Shown here: positions 12,201 to 24,217 of the stretch, one piece after another
How the letters are laid out: every line of letters starts with the position of its first letter
Position numbering within the stretch: the stretch's first letter is position 1
Source: Polydactylus sextarius
Lineage: Eukaryota; Chordata; Actinopteri; Polynemidae
Assembly (NCBI GenBank): GCA_016801845.1
Contig: CM028910.1
Coordinates: 10,508,629 to 10,572,628 of the forward strand
Direction of reading: 5' to 3'
DNA: 64,000 nt
Notes under the pieces: generated by a model
The model's database searches: none
Told to the model about the DNA's origin: nothing
Seen by the model: the letters and a program-made list of their open reading frames with translations, nothing else
Position numbers and translations under genes: made by a program

Positions 12201-15200
12201 ACCAAATGTCTACATTAGCACTATAGACTGCGTAGTATGTATTCACATAATGTGTTTCAGGGAGAGCCCTATCTGGGAACAGCCTATGCCATCATGATGT
12301 GTTACTGGGATGGAATCGCACACTTCATCATGTACCTGGTGATGATCAGCAGGATAACAGACAGGTAGGTGAAGGTAAAGTCAGCTTAAGTCACGTCAGG
12401 CTCATTTGTCTTAGTCTACATTACAAAATGCCTTCCACTAAATGAGTTTGCACAAAACAAGCAATACCCTGTACCTGTGCAAACATCTATGTAAGAAACT
12501 AGAAGCTGTACGCAAATGGGTGTGAAAATAACAGGAATATTTTTCAGTATAGAGATTTAAATTTTCTACAATATGTGATAAGCTTCAGACAAATCATTTC
12601 TCTCAATTTTAACTTTGGTTAAAGAAATACGAAATGGGATAAAGCATCTTATACTAAAAAAAAGTGTCATCTGGAGTGAGTTATAAAGAGCAGTCAGCGA
12701 GTTCAAGAGTTCAGAGTGAGCACTTGCCTTGGGGCAGGGGCTATTACGGATATGAAATATTCTGTTAAACAATGTCTTTTCAGCACGAGGGAAACCGCTC
12801 TGCTTTGAAATGTGCAAAACATTTGCGATAGATGTAGAGACAGAGTTCTTAGATACCACTTAGATTACTGAACACCTTGTAGTTCATCCTGTTACTTCGT
12901 ATCTTAACTCTGATCTCTACTGTAGCATAATCACCCTTGTTCTTTGGTTCCCATCTCAGGAAAGCGTACCGGACCCTTGGCTTGTTTTGGGCCGGCTCTT
13001 TGTGCGCCAACATGAGCGTGTTCATTGCTGGGATTGTGGCAGGTGAGCCTCATTTACTATTATTCATCTGCCAGGCCTGTGATGACAAGCTTTAATCATG
13101 TGAACATCTGCACTGCCGTGTACCATCAGTGTCACAGTTCAGTCCTCTAACAAAACACACACAGCTCTGTGCCTCTCCTGCTGTCTCAACCCACAGAACA
13201 AAGCATAAAATAGACTTAAAGCATCTGTTGTTGGCTTTTCAAACTGCATACAAAAGTGTCACAAGATTAAACTTGTCTGCAGGCAAAATGTCATTCTCTG
13301 TTGTCTTATCTTAGACTTACTGTATTCTGTGACTTTCCCTGAAGGGCTCCATAGAGGTTTTAATTACTGTATTATTCTGGGATGTTTACAATGTATGACT
13401 AAGCACAAACTGATCATATATTTCCTCTTCTTTCTGCAAGGTAAATATGGGTCAGAGATCCGCCCAGCATTCTGGCTCAACTTCGTTTTCCTTTTGATTC
13501 CTGTTTGGGGAGCTGTCACATTGTTCACGAGGCCCAAGGACAGACCACTAATCGGTGGATACAATGTAGGTCCAATACACAGATGGTTAGATCTTGATAT
13601 GAATGTGGAAAGGCTTAAACACATAGTGTTTGCTGAAAGAGTTAATCTGTGCAATATACATTCCAGGGATTCAGACCACGAAAGACAACAATGTGTGGTC
13701 TTCTAAGTCATTTATATAGAAAATCACCTATATAAATGACCAACACCACACTGCAGACAAAGTGAGCCAACACTTGGGCGAGTGTGTGGGCGAGGCAAAG
13801 CATTTAGCAGCTAAAGAACTAGATATTTCTCTAAGGAGTTGGTGGAAAGCAAAGCATAGCTTTAACAAGTGTTAACACCAGATTTACATTCATCAGGACA
13901 CGAATACAACGAATAAATGCTAATGTTGCTCCATCCACGTTTGCCATATCAGCTTAAACAGTAAATATGTCAGTGCAGTGTTTATAGCTTGTTTCCGGTT
14001 CTCCTTTGTGGCTTGAAATCAATTCATGCAGGTTTAATTACTTGAAAAATGGAGCGAGGAGACACATTTGCACATTCATTCATTGCACCCTGTGGAAACA
14101 CAGGTCTCATTAAAGTGAGTGTGTGCTTTGAATCCAGCCATTTTCTGTACATTGTTTTGACATGTCCCTGCAGGCCCAGCATGCTCAGAGCATGAAACTG
14201 ATTTGGCGTCCTTTGGACCTGATCCTGGTGCTGCTCCTGGTAGCTGCCATGGCCTTCACCATCCTCAGAGGCTTGGTGAGTGCACATCACATTCATGTTA
14301 GAGTTCAGGTTTACCCACGTGAGGATGTAATGTGATTATTTTCTTTGTTTTAAAGGATCTGAATTTAAAGTCTCAGGCAACAATATCTAGATAGCATATT
14401 GTTTATGCTAATGTAATATATTCTAACAAGTCATTTAAGTGAATAGTTTGTCTTGTGTGTAATTGGAAGGAATTGGATGGGAAGACTGACACTTTTTATA
14501 CAAGTTAACCTAGCTTAACACAAGATCAGCTGCTTCATATTTAATGAACAAATAGAAAAACAACCAACACTACTACTCAATACTAATAAAAAAAAAAAGA
14601 GTAATATGTATCAACTAACACTGAGTCAGCAAATAAAGCTACTTACAAAACGATTTCTCAAACCCTGTTGAGATTGTTACTCTGATGTCCAGTTATATAC
14701 AGAAATTCAGTGTATATCTAAGAGTCTATGTGGAGATTAATTTTGATTCAAACTGTATGAATGAACTCTTCAGTTATATGGCAGTTGCAGCAGTAGTTGG
14801 TGATGTTGTAATACTGAACTGCATTATACTGCGCTTATGTTATTTTGACCACCCCATATAGGTGGCTTTGGATTCTCCACTAGAAGTCTGCTCTACTTAC
14901 CTGAGACACTATGAACCCTACCTGAAGGATCCCGTGGGCTACCCCAGAGTCATGGTGGGTGTTTTTATTCTCTCTGTGTCCACCAGTGAAACCTGAAAGC
15001 TCCTCTCTAGTCTGTTTGAAATAAGCAGCAACATAACAGACCTCTGCTTTCATAGATATCGCTCATGGTGTGTGGGAAGCGTGCCCTTATCTCCTCCACT
15101 CTTTGAGCTAGCGGCAGATTACGGAGCCATTTTTCATCATTACAGCAACAATGAGCTGGGGTTGAGAGGCCAGAGCATCTTTGTCTGTCTCTTTCATTTG

Positions 15201-16968
15201 CTTAAGATAGATAACAGATTATTGCCGTAACTGGTGCTGTGAGTCTACTTCCCTTTTTATTTTCTCCCTCTGACCCTACACCGCTGTGGCTATTGTTGTG
15301 GGGTTTTTTTCAACATGCACAGCTTTGTCAATAGGTTATCCAAAGACCTTGTTGTGGGGAGGCAGTCCAGGCACAATTGCGAGTCATTGATCAGAGAGAC
15401 GAATTGCATGCTGAGAACTTGATAAGCTAATCCCTCGCTTGAAGCCCCCCCATCAGCATCTAACTGGGTGGGAGGAGGGCGTGTGTGCTGCATGTGAAAG
15501 TATGTCTTTTCCGCCTTTGCAAATGTGTGTGTAGCTATAAAATGAACTTTGGTTTGTTGCACAGGATTACTCTGTTTCTGCAGTTACTGACCTCTTTATT
15601 CATTGATGATGATGAACGGTATGTGACAGATTACCGTGGCAGCACTAAAAAGACATTTGAACAAAAGACTGAAGGGCATATATGATTGGCTTTCAGGCTC
15701 CGAGCTGAACTCATTAGAATTCATCTAGACCTCAGACCGGGAATGAAAAGAAACCGTTCAGTGGTATAATTTGAGGGTTTTATAAAGTGGATAACTGGCT
15801 TTCATGCGCCAAATATTTTAAGTTGAAGGTCAAGACAGTCAGTAATGACCCTTGTGTGGTAGTGGTAATTTGTGCTGAGAGTGCAAATTTGTGATTGAGA
15901 GAGTGCAGAGTTGGGAAGCAGAAAAAAAAATTCAAGCCCTGTACTTTAGAACAATTTTGACATGGTGAGATTTTGGGTATTTCCATTTTGCGAGAGCCTG
16001 TTTCACTTCTTTACACTGCACAGGGGAGTGTTATACTTTTTTACCTTCCTACATTTATCATATTAAATTCAACAGGAGATTATATTAAAGTGATAACATG
16101 ATGTGGTCAGCTGGATGGTGTTAGACTCACAAGCACCAAATAACCAACAAAAAATCCTTCAAAATACTATAAAAAACACTTTAGTTTTATGAGTATGGTG
16201 TAATGTTCTGGTTAAGGAATACACCTGAGCATGTTTACTTTTGATGCTCACCTTCATTTTTACTATAAATACTTGTTAACTTTTATTGTAATTTTGTTTA
16301 TGCAGCATGTTAAACAGGCTGCCTGTGGTAGTATTTAGAGCTTCAAGTGGCCCTCTGCTGTATTCAGTATAAATACAGCAGAAGGTGCGCGGTAAATGCA
16401 GTGAAGGCTAAAGGAGAATCTGGATGTAATGTATTAATTGCTGTGGTGCTTGTCATAGCTCAAACTATAACTATAGTATAAACTATAACATCTACATCAG
16501 CAACACTGAATTTATGCATGCTGCAAAATACATATCCAAGTCAAAATGTTTGGGTGTGTGATTTACTTGTGTTACCTTTGCAGATGCTCAACCAGTTCTT
16601 CTATGGACTCCCCCTGCTGGGTGCGTTTGTTTACGGTCTCCTCAAGCCGGGGTGCACATGGATGTCAGACTGGTCAGTGTTCTTCACTGGAGCCATGGTT
16701 CAGGTAATACCATAAAGAAAAGCAATCAGTAAATCAATTTGGTTCCAATACAGATGTTATATACTGACAGTTTATTCCACTGCATAAACTCATTGCTTTG
16801 ATAGCTGGCCTCAGATTTATTAAAGCCTTCATCAACATCTTCACTACAAAGAGGTCTGACACTCCTCTCTGCAATTAAATTGCTTCTTGTGAGCCCTCAT
16901 CCTGTTAATAATTACCTGGACCGCATTTATCCTTTGAAGCACATTTTCTGTTCTAAACAAGATGGTGT

Positions 16969-17007
<39 letters not shown>

Positions 17008-17639
17008 TGATCTGACAGATAGACTGGAACCATGAGGAGACAAAGTCCCTGATTATAGTCTTGTTTTGCTGTAGACTCTGCCTGCCCTGTCTTCTAAATT
17101 GCCAGCGTTTTAAGTCTGCACTTTGTTTGTGCAGTGGTTTATCACCTCCATTAGAGATGCTTTTCTGTATGTTCCTAACAGTAAACTAATAACTGTTGGG
17201 GGGAAAAAAAGGAAGCATTTCCTTCCAACTTAGTTGTCTGAAGGGTTTGTGTAAAGAAACAGTAAGGCATTTAAAAGCTTATTCTCTAGATAAGCTTATT
17301 AAGATTATTATATAGAACAAAATGGAGAAAAATTGCAACAGCTGATTATGCAGTATTCATTTATGACAATGCATTCTAACTTCTTGTGCTGTTTCCTTCC
17401 AGTGCCAGTGGGCTCATATTGGAGGGTCCCTCCATCCTCGTACCATAGCCCCATATCGGATCCCAAACGATGCTTTCTGGTGTGTGCTGGCAGCTAACTT
17501 GCTCTACACTGCCACTCCCATCCTGGTGGCCCTGCGGGTTTATAGTAACCCTTACTTCTTTCTGAAGATCGCCCCGTTCCCTGGGCAAACAGGTTTGCCA
17601 AACAGCGAGGAGAAAGATACCAAGTATAAAATCAAATAG
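7792..17639 (+). CDS. tm6sf2: Transmembrane 6 superfamily member 2, 10 coding exons, 381 aa
   Basis: Coding exons are 7792-7871, 9835-9938, 11909-12006, 12261-12364, 12960-13042, 13441-13565, 14174-14275, 14862-14954, 16584-16703 and 17403-17639. All introns are GT-AG, the phases agree, and the sum is 1146 nt including the TAG stop. The product is a multi-pass membrane protein; the first clear hydrophobic helix is about residues 30-49. Recognisable family blocks are GFMEFYQK (exon 3), GEPYLGTAY and CYWDG (exon 4), GKYGSEIRPAF (exon 5/6), YEPYLKDPVGYP (exon 8) and WAHIGGSLHPRT (exon 10), which together match two EXPERA halves. TM6SF2 acts in the ER/Golgi of hepatocytes and enterocytes in lipidation and secretion of triglyceride-rich lipoproteins. 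The length is close to the human protein. The start is the first ATG after a 3' splice site and opens a hydrophobic N-terminus. The paralogue tm6sf1 is the main alternative; the hapln4-ncan neighbourhood argues for tm6sf2. Confidence 0.93.
7872..9834 (+). other. tm6sf2 intron 1
   Basis: This stretch of about 2 kb carries no supported coding exon. It holds a TAG trinucleotide run near 9115-9130 and the AC/TA compound microsatellite at 9212-9282. The other long tm6sf2 introns (9939-11908, 13566-14173 and 14955-16583) also show nothing that I can name. Confidence 0.6.
9212..9282. repeat. Compound AC/TA microsatellite
   Basis: About 14 AC units (9212-9240) run directly into 21 TA units (9241-9282) in tm6sf2 intron 1. 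Confidence 0.95.
16976..17005. repeat. GT microsatellite
   Basis: Fifteen GT units in the last tm6sf2 intron. Confidence 0.95.
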
Positions 17640-18674
17640 TATAAAACAATTCCTAATCTTCTTTGACCTTTGGAGGTAATTAATTGTCTGATGATTCAAG
17701 AAGAGCTATTTTATTTCAAAATGCCACAATACAATAATTTTTTGCTCCTCATCTTTGTACGTAGTTGTTATTTAAACCTTTGTTTGTGTCACGAAAAAGC
17801 AGATTGGTCAGTGAAGTTGGTTTGTGGACATTCATGATTCTCCGATGATGAATCACACATTTATAACTTTCATCAACAGATCTCATTATCTCATAATCTA
17901 GTCCACGAATTAGCACAAAATTTGGTGAATTCATTCGTCGTTCCTCGATGATGTGAACCTTTTGACTTTGGTGGGTATTCAACCTTTACTCTAGTAGTAA
18001 CATCAGGTTATATATTTTATTTAATCTGTCCAATACCTTGGTTCATATCCAAATACCTGCAAAGCTAAAAATATTCCCATCATCCTCTGCTGCACTTTTA
18101 GGTCAGTGCACACTAGTTGCACTTGTTAGCATACAGCTGCCCTAATCAAAGATGGTGAACATGGTAACATCATACCTATGACACCAGCTTGTTAGCATTA
18201 TCACTGTCAAATGTAATATCATTATTGTTTACTCACATTAACTTTACATTCTGGCTTGATCTGATGTAAAATTTGCAATGTTAAGCACACAGACAACAGT
18301 GTGTGCAACAAGAAATTACTACAAGGAAGAAGAAAAAGATGCATTTTTATCAAGGTCAGTAAAGGTATCACAGCACTGAAGAACTTTACATTTATACTTT
18401 ACACATTGCTTTATGCTAAAGCATGGTAAAAATATATTACTAGTCAAACATATCTAGTGGTTAATGTTGCTAATTAATATTTTGTACAGAAACAGACCAG
18501 GATTGTCAACATCTCAGCTTAAATTATCTTATTTATCTTGTAGATATAAGGTTTTCCTTTGTCATTTTCTAAGCTCTTGCATGCATGAAAAATTTTTAAC
18601 TATGTTTCCCCAGAAGACATGCAAGTCCCACATATAACTGGGTGACAATTAGTCGAATTTGTTTGTTGTAGATG

Positions 18675-18680
18675 AATAAA
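18675..18680 (+). terminator. tm6sf2: Candidate poly(A) signal of tm6sf2
   Basis: The first canonical AATAAA after the tm6sf2 stop is here, about 1.04 kb downstream, with a second at about 18796. A non-canonical AATA-rich stretch near 17730 could be used instead, so this call is weak. Confidence 0.3.
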
Positions 18681-18865
18681 ATTTGAGCTGTATTTAGTAT
18701 TTAGGTCAAAGCACTGCTAGTTCACATAACCTGTTCGCTATTCTTTTCAGCCAGTGACTGAAAGAGGAACGAGATGAATGAACATTAAAGCACAATAAAT
18801 TATTGACCCTCACCATTACCTTGTGCCTTATAATGGGAAAATATGTTGTTTATGAAAAAAGTTGC

Positions 18866-19170
18866 TGGGTAAAAAAAACAAAGTCCAAATTTACACAACA
18901 ATAGTCCGAAAACAAACAACACAGGATGGAGGATTAATACATATGTTCTGACAAGCAACAATGAGAAATATATTTACACGCACAAGGAGGGGAAGACGAG
19001 ACACAGGAGCAGCTCATTAGGGCACGGTCAGGTAATCAAACAGGAGAGAAAAAACAGGAAGTAAGACACAAGAACCCAGGGAAAACTATTTCAAAATAAA
19101 ACAGGATATTACACAAAATACTAAAACAAGCAATAAATAAATAAAAACAAAAAAGCAGACCATGACAATG
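18866..19170 (-). repeat. Transposon-type 3'-end repeat (probable)
   Basis: Read on the minus strand it begins tgtcatggtctgc and continues through T-rich, CCTG-rich noncoding sequence, resembling the common 3' terminal segment of teleost retroelements. Family assignment is from memory and is not certain. No reverse transcriptase is present. Confidence 0.35.
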
Positions 19171-19548
19171 ATGGCTGAAACAGCAGATTGTTGAGATTAT
19201 ATACTATATAACCAATTTGTAACTATTTTAAATATGATATTTTATATTCGAGACCCACAGTCAGAGACATTGTTCATGCAAATTTTTCTCCTGTGCCCAG
19301 TTGTTTACAAGTCTCTGCAGCTCTGTTCTGTTTCATGAGATGTCACAGAGAGGGATATGGTTGAGTTCGCACTTTGCTAAGCTGCCATGAATGAAATCCC
19401 ACCACCATTTACTGTATGACAGTAAAGTCTCAAGGGGGTGAGTGTGATGAAAATGCCGCAAAGCATCTCCTGTGCATTCAAAGTGCATGGAGTTTCTGAG
19501 CATAAAGCATGATTAAATGTGAAAATTTATGTTGGCCTTGTTTTTTCA

Positions 19549-19569
19549 GTGTGTGTGTGTGTGTGTGTG
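19549..19569. repeat. GT microsatellite
   Basis: About ten GT units, intergenic. Confidence 0.9.
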
Positions 19570-20479
19570 AGTAGTTGAGGCAGAGATGAGATGAACACAG
19601 TAGACAGTACTTGGCCAAAGCCACTACTATAATGGGAGAATATGTTGTTTATAAAATATGAAGTTGTCCATTGAATTCAGCAGTAGACGAGCCAGCATTT
19701 TATTCATTAAAAGGACAAACCTCTACGATATGCCAACAACATTAAAAAAAAGAGTTAAGACTAGCACTTTAATGACATTATTTTTCAAGCTGACATATTG
19801 CTGCAGTTTTTATGGAGTCCTAACTGATTGGCAAAGTTGGCTGCATCTTTCTTCAAATTACTCCACAAACCAGAAATAACACATTGACTTTGACAGTAGT
19901 GTAAAATTTCTTACATAACTTGAGTATTTGGAAATATCTACATGTCATCCCACACCGATGTACAACGGACACTATGGGGGTGTGTGTAGGGAGATAAGGG
20001 AGTGTGTGTTTGATAAATCCACAAAATTCTTGCTTTTTCCCACTCAACGCCACCAGAACCACAGCAGATCATTACTCCGAGCAATAAAAATATGGCAGCA
20101 TGTGCTGCAGCAGGTAATGTGTACTTCAACAGCAACTCTTGTCACTCAGTCACTCTGGTCAACACACACCACTGCTGTAGACAGCTTTTCTTCCTCTGCT
20201 CCGCAAGACATGAAAGGAAAAAACAAGACATGCCTGTGCCATTCTGCATTCTGTCTGATCCTGTGCACAAATTGCAAGTATTTCAACCCCTCTCTTCTTA
20301 CATCCCTTGATCCTCTTTGTTTCCTTTCTGCTGAGTGATGCTGCTGTGTGCTTGCTCTGTGTGGGTGGCCCAGTGCCATCGCTCTCATCATTGTCTTTAA
20401 AAAAAAATAAAGAAACTAAAAAAACCAAAACAAAAAAACACTCGCTTTTTTAAATATTGTTTGCCTTCACAAATGCACT

Positions 20480-20815
20480 TAAATGACCTCCTGTCCTGGT
20501 TTTGAGTGTGCTCATCCTCTCCACTCACCTGCTTACCTGTTCTGCTTTGCTCCTTCAGCTCGCTATATATTTACTGGTCCATTTCCACTTCCTCTCTGCC
20601 AGATTGTCTCGGTGCCAGGCGCCTTTGCTTTCCAACCCTCTGTTTTCTTTCTGCCTGTTTTGATCCTAATCGTGTTTTTGACCCTTTTTTTTTGGGGTGG
20701 TGGGGGGTTGGCCTCAACCCATCTCTTTGTACTTTGTTTGCCTGCTTGGATATTTTTGTATCCTTGTTCTTTTTCTTCTAAATAAAGTATCTTTATTTTT
20801 ACATCTACCTCTTGT
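20480..20815 (+). repeat. Second transposon-type 3'-end repeat (probable)
   Basis: C/T-rich sequence with ccagattgtctcggtgccag and a terminal AATAAAG followed by a T-rich tail, typical of fish retroelement 3' ends. It is opposite in orientation to the related-looking segment at 18866-19170. Overlapping Phe/Leu/Cys-rich frames here are artefacts of composition. Confidence 0.35.
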
Positions 20816-22732
20816 GTTGTGCTATTTTCAGAGATTTTTTCATTGTTGATACCCTAAGGACTATTCTCAGACTGACAAAAGCAGATTATCATCTCCCCAC
20901 AAAATGTAATTATGTAATTGACAAATACTGAAACCTTTTCAATTATATGACGCTTTGAATATAGTTCAGTCATCTAAATGAACCCACAGTGTTTTCTTGA
21001 CAGAGATAAAAGGGGTTATTTATGTGGTTAGATAAACCTTTTTTTTAAACAGCAGTGTAACCCTTCTCTCCATCCGCACTCCATCAATAACACTAGCCCA
21101 CTCATAAGTAATTATCCCTCGTACTTCGCTGAGTAATAGGCCAACAGACAGAGGGAGAGAGGCCGACTCATTTAATTCACTCTCCCTCAGCAGCTTTTTC
21201 GTGCTGAAGTGTCATGTCACCCCTGCTTGCACATGCTAGCTGCGCATTCTGTGTGTGTGACAGAGGCTTTAAATCAAACGTGGCCACTCCAAACAGCTTT
21301 GTAATCCCATGATGGTAGTCACAGGGGATCTCAGTTGCAGATGCAGGCAGCCCTGGAGATATGTTAAGCCTTGGCTGTAAAAAAAGAAAAAAAAAAAGGC
21401 AACTGAGGAATTCAAGCTGCAGGATAGATTAGCAGTGATGTTTCACTTTGTGAAGTAAATGTCTTTTGAAGAAATGTGTTAATGAACACTGAGATTAATA
21501 ATGGATACGATGCTACTGGATAATGCTCAATAATGTAATGTAGTTATCTATTAATATATAGGAAATATGTTAGCTACATATTAAGGAGTTGTGTCTGACT
21601 ATTGATTCTGATTGGTTACCAGTATCTGAATAGTGAGTAGCTAGTCGGGGTTAGCAAATAAAACGGCTAGTTGCAATGTAACTTCAGACCCTCGGGGGGC
21701 GCTAAATCTCCAGGAACACTTTGTGTTTTCATGTCTATGCACCACAATATTACAAAATTAATGAACTTACAAGGGACTGGAATTTAAAAAAAACTGATTT
21801 AATCTCTTCATTATTTAAGTTTATCCATCCATTCATTACACTATACCACTTATCCTTGAAGGGTTGTGTAGGACCATCGGGTAGAACAAAAACACATTTG
21901 CTCAGTAAAGCAAGCAGTGAACACTGTTAAACACTATTTAACAACATTCATTGATTTTTGGGTAACATAAGTGGTTTATGCCACTCCATGCATCTGCTGA
22001 GGGGGAAAAAACTGAACTCTTATGCATCTATAATGGACACTTCAATGCACCAATGCCCAAATGATAATAGCTGATTACTATCTTTAACAGTACTTTGCTG
22101 ATTTTCACTCACTGGGTTTTTAAATCCTTAAAATCCAGCTAGCTGAATCACTGCAGAAAGACATTTCTGGCCCCACAGTAATTCACAGTTAATTTTTTAT
22201 GCCGTTCATTTCAGAAAATTACCTTCATCCTAGATAATAGGTCATCTTAAGAAAAATCTCTAGTGCTACAACATTATTGGGGGAAAAGTTGCATGCAGTC
22301 GATTTCTTAACTTGATAGATGACGTGATAGATTTGTAGTAAAGATAATCATTCTCTGCTCTGCTCTGAGGACCCTAAACTAGAGATACTCTTTTGAAAAA
22401 GCCTTGTCTAAGTCCTGTACAGATATAGGGCAAAGAACATGTGGTTCATTTCAGTGTAGCTAATACATCATTTAAGACAGTGTTAAAATAACACACCACA
22501 TTGACTGTTAATGTCTTTGGAAGCATCCAGTTGTTGGCTCAAACCTGAAAGTAAGCTGTCCATGTTAATGTTGTTGACCTTGGGTTTTTCTAGCCTCCAC
22601 AAACCATCACTACTGTTTGTGGACTCGACACATTTCTTTCTCCTGTATCTCATTCTGATAAGTCTGTGATGCTCCTGGGAAAATCCTGCACACATGTAAT
22701 GACTGAGGAAGCTGCTGCTCCCGGCTGATGCT

Positions 22733-22752
22733 ACACACACACACACGCACAC

Positions 22753-22799
<47 letters not shown>
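22733..22799. repeat. CA microsatellite, interrupted
   Basis: About 33 CA units with a CG and an AAA interruption. The reverse frame reads as a Cys-Val run and is not a gene. Confidence 0.95.
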
Positions 22800-22801
<2 letters not shown>

Positions 22802-24004
22802 CTGCAGCAACTCCAGCAGCTGACAGGTCCAACTCCTTGCACGGCAAGATACTTCTTGAATCTCAGCAGCACATTATGCAAAAATGTAGCCATTGCTGAA
22901 CTTTTTTTCTTTTTTATAAACCTCTGCCTCATGCTGAGTTTTCTGTCTGCTTTCATTGTCGGTTGCCATCATGCCCAGAGCATCTCTTATTCAACCATCA
23001 TTTTCATGGGCGGCTCTTGTTGAGTCTACACCACATGTCTATATGGTACTTTAAGAGATACCTCAATGTCAGAAATGTCAGCAATGCTGTTCTTAAGTAC
23101 CTGATTCAACTGGTGAGGGAAAGACGAAGGAAGGAGGGGAAGACGGACTCCTCATGTGGGGCTGAGGAGTCTCAGACTTTCTTCCCTGCAGCTACTTTCA
23201 ACAGCACTGAATGAATGGATCACAAAAAAAGCAGAAATATTTGCTCTCTTGTAAGCTTGTTGACTATTTACTGTCACATGGGAAGCTTTTTATAATGACT
23301 GCATGGCAAAAGGAGAAGGCTTGGCTGTTGGAACACTTTCAGCACAAATTCAGGGTTGTAAACAGATTTTCTGGTACTGTTTTTCTGTTATGTGCTGAAC
23401 CGGTTTTTTTGGGAGGAGGGAAAGTTGATTACTGGATTGATTATAGATCATTATTTTATGAAACATTACAAATAAATTGGTGAATTAGGTGGTGATGTCA
23501 TTAAACATACTTATAGTACACTATTATATGTCACATTTATGAGTAAAATAACAAGTAACAAAAGTGAAATACAATAATTCAGTAATTACATGTAGGAGTA
23601 ATTGCAGTGTGAGGTTATTCATTAATGTTAATTACTGTAGCCAAATGCACTCATGGAGAAAAAGTCTTCTCCTCCACAGTCATAAAACTGTCTGATGGAG
23701 TTTGATTTGTCTTGAATATAATGATCAGTGTCAAACAGCAGTCAGGGCAGGGGATCAACACAGACAACTTTCATTATTTGGATTGGCTGTTAATTGCAAA
23801 ATAAATAAATAAACAAATAAATAAGTGCAACGTGTTAAAGTTAATGCAATTTACTGCATTGACCCAAAGAGCAATAAGCGTCAGTCTAATAGACGTCCAC
23901 AAACATTAAATGAACGCGTGATCGTTGCTGCGGTTGCCTTCAAACGTGTGCTGCGTCATTGGCAGGACTGCGGGACCCACAAAAAACAGCGGTGGATCCC
24001 CCTG

Positions 24005-24217
24005 CAGTGAGAGAGATCAGCGATGAGACTGGAAAACAGAGAGGGAGAGAGAGAGTGAGGGAAGTGTGTGTTTGGGAGAGAGAGGTGAGAGCTGCTACTG
24101 CTGCTACTGCTGCTGATGCTGCTGCTGCTGCAGACCAACATTTAGCCTGGCTGAGGAGTTAAACGGCACACAGCGGCGCATCTGCTCCATCCAGGCATTG
24201 ATCCTACTGTGATAGCC
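24005..24217 (+). promoter_or_regulatory. hapln4: hapln4 5' leader with GA and CTG tracts and two short uORFs
   Basis: The sequence before the hapln4 ATG is CpG-containing and has a GA-rich stretch (about 24030-24090) and a CTG/CTA trinucleotide run (24091-24132). Two upstream ATGs open very short frames, at 24023-24058 (11 codons plus stop) and 24116-24145 (9 codons plus stop). Both end before the main ATG. The transcription start is not identifiable, so inclusion of the first uORF in the mRNA is uncertain. Confidence 0.5.

Larger units (their letters stand above)
17640..24004. other. tm6sf2-hapln4 intergenic region
   Basis: No supported gene. It includes the tm6sf2 3' UTR, two repeat-like segments (18866-19170 and 20480-20815) and CA/TG microsatellites at 19549-19569 and 22733-22799. 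Open frames here run through low-complexity sequence and lack any domain that I recognise. Confidence 0.45.

Noticed and set aside
13329..13706. 125-codon + strand frame around tm6sf2 exon 6
   Set aside because: Only 13441-13565 is coding. The rest is intron read-through on both sides of an AG acceptor and a GT donor.
20483..20785. Two overlapping Phe/Leu/Cys-rich + strand frames
   Set aside because: Both come from T/C-rich repeat sequence with a terminal AATAAA. Two frames open at once is a sign of composition, not coding.
22483..22956. 157-codon minus-strand frame
   Set aside because: Its middle is a CA microsatellite read as Cys-Val repeats. No family match is recognisable, and the flanking parts have no supporting splice sites or neighbours.
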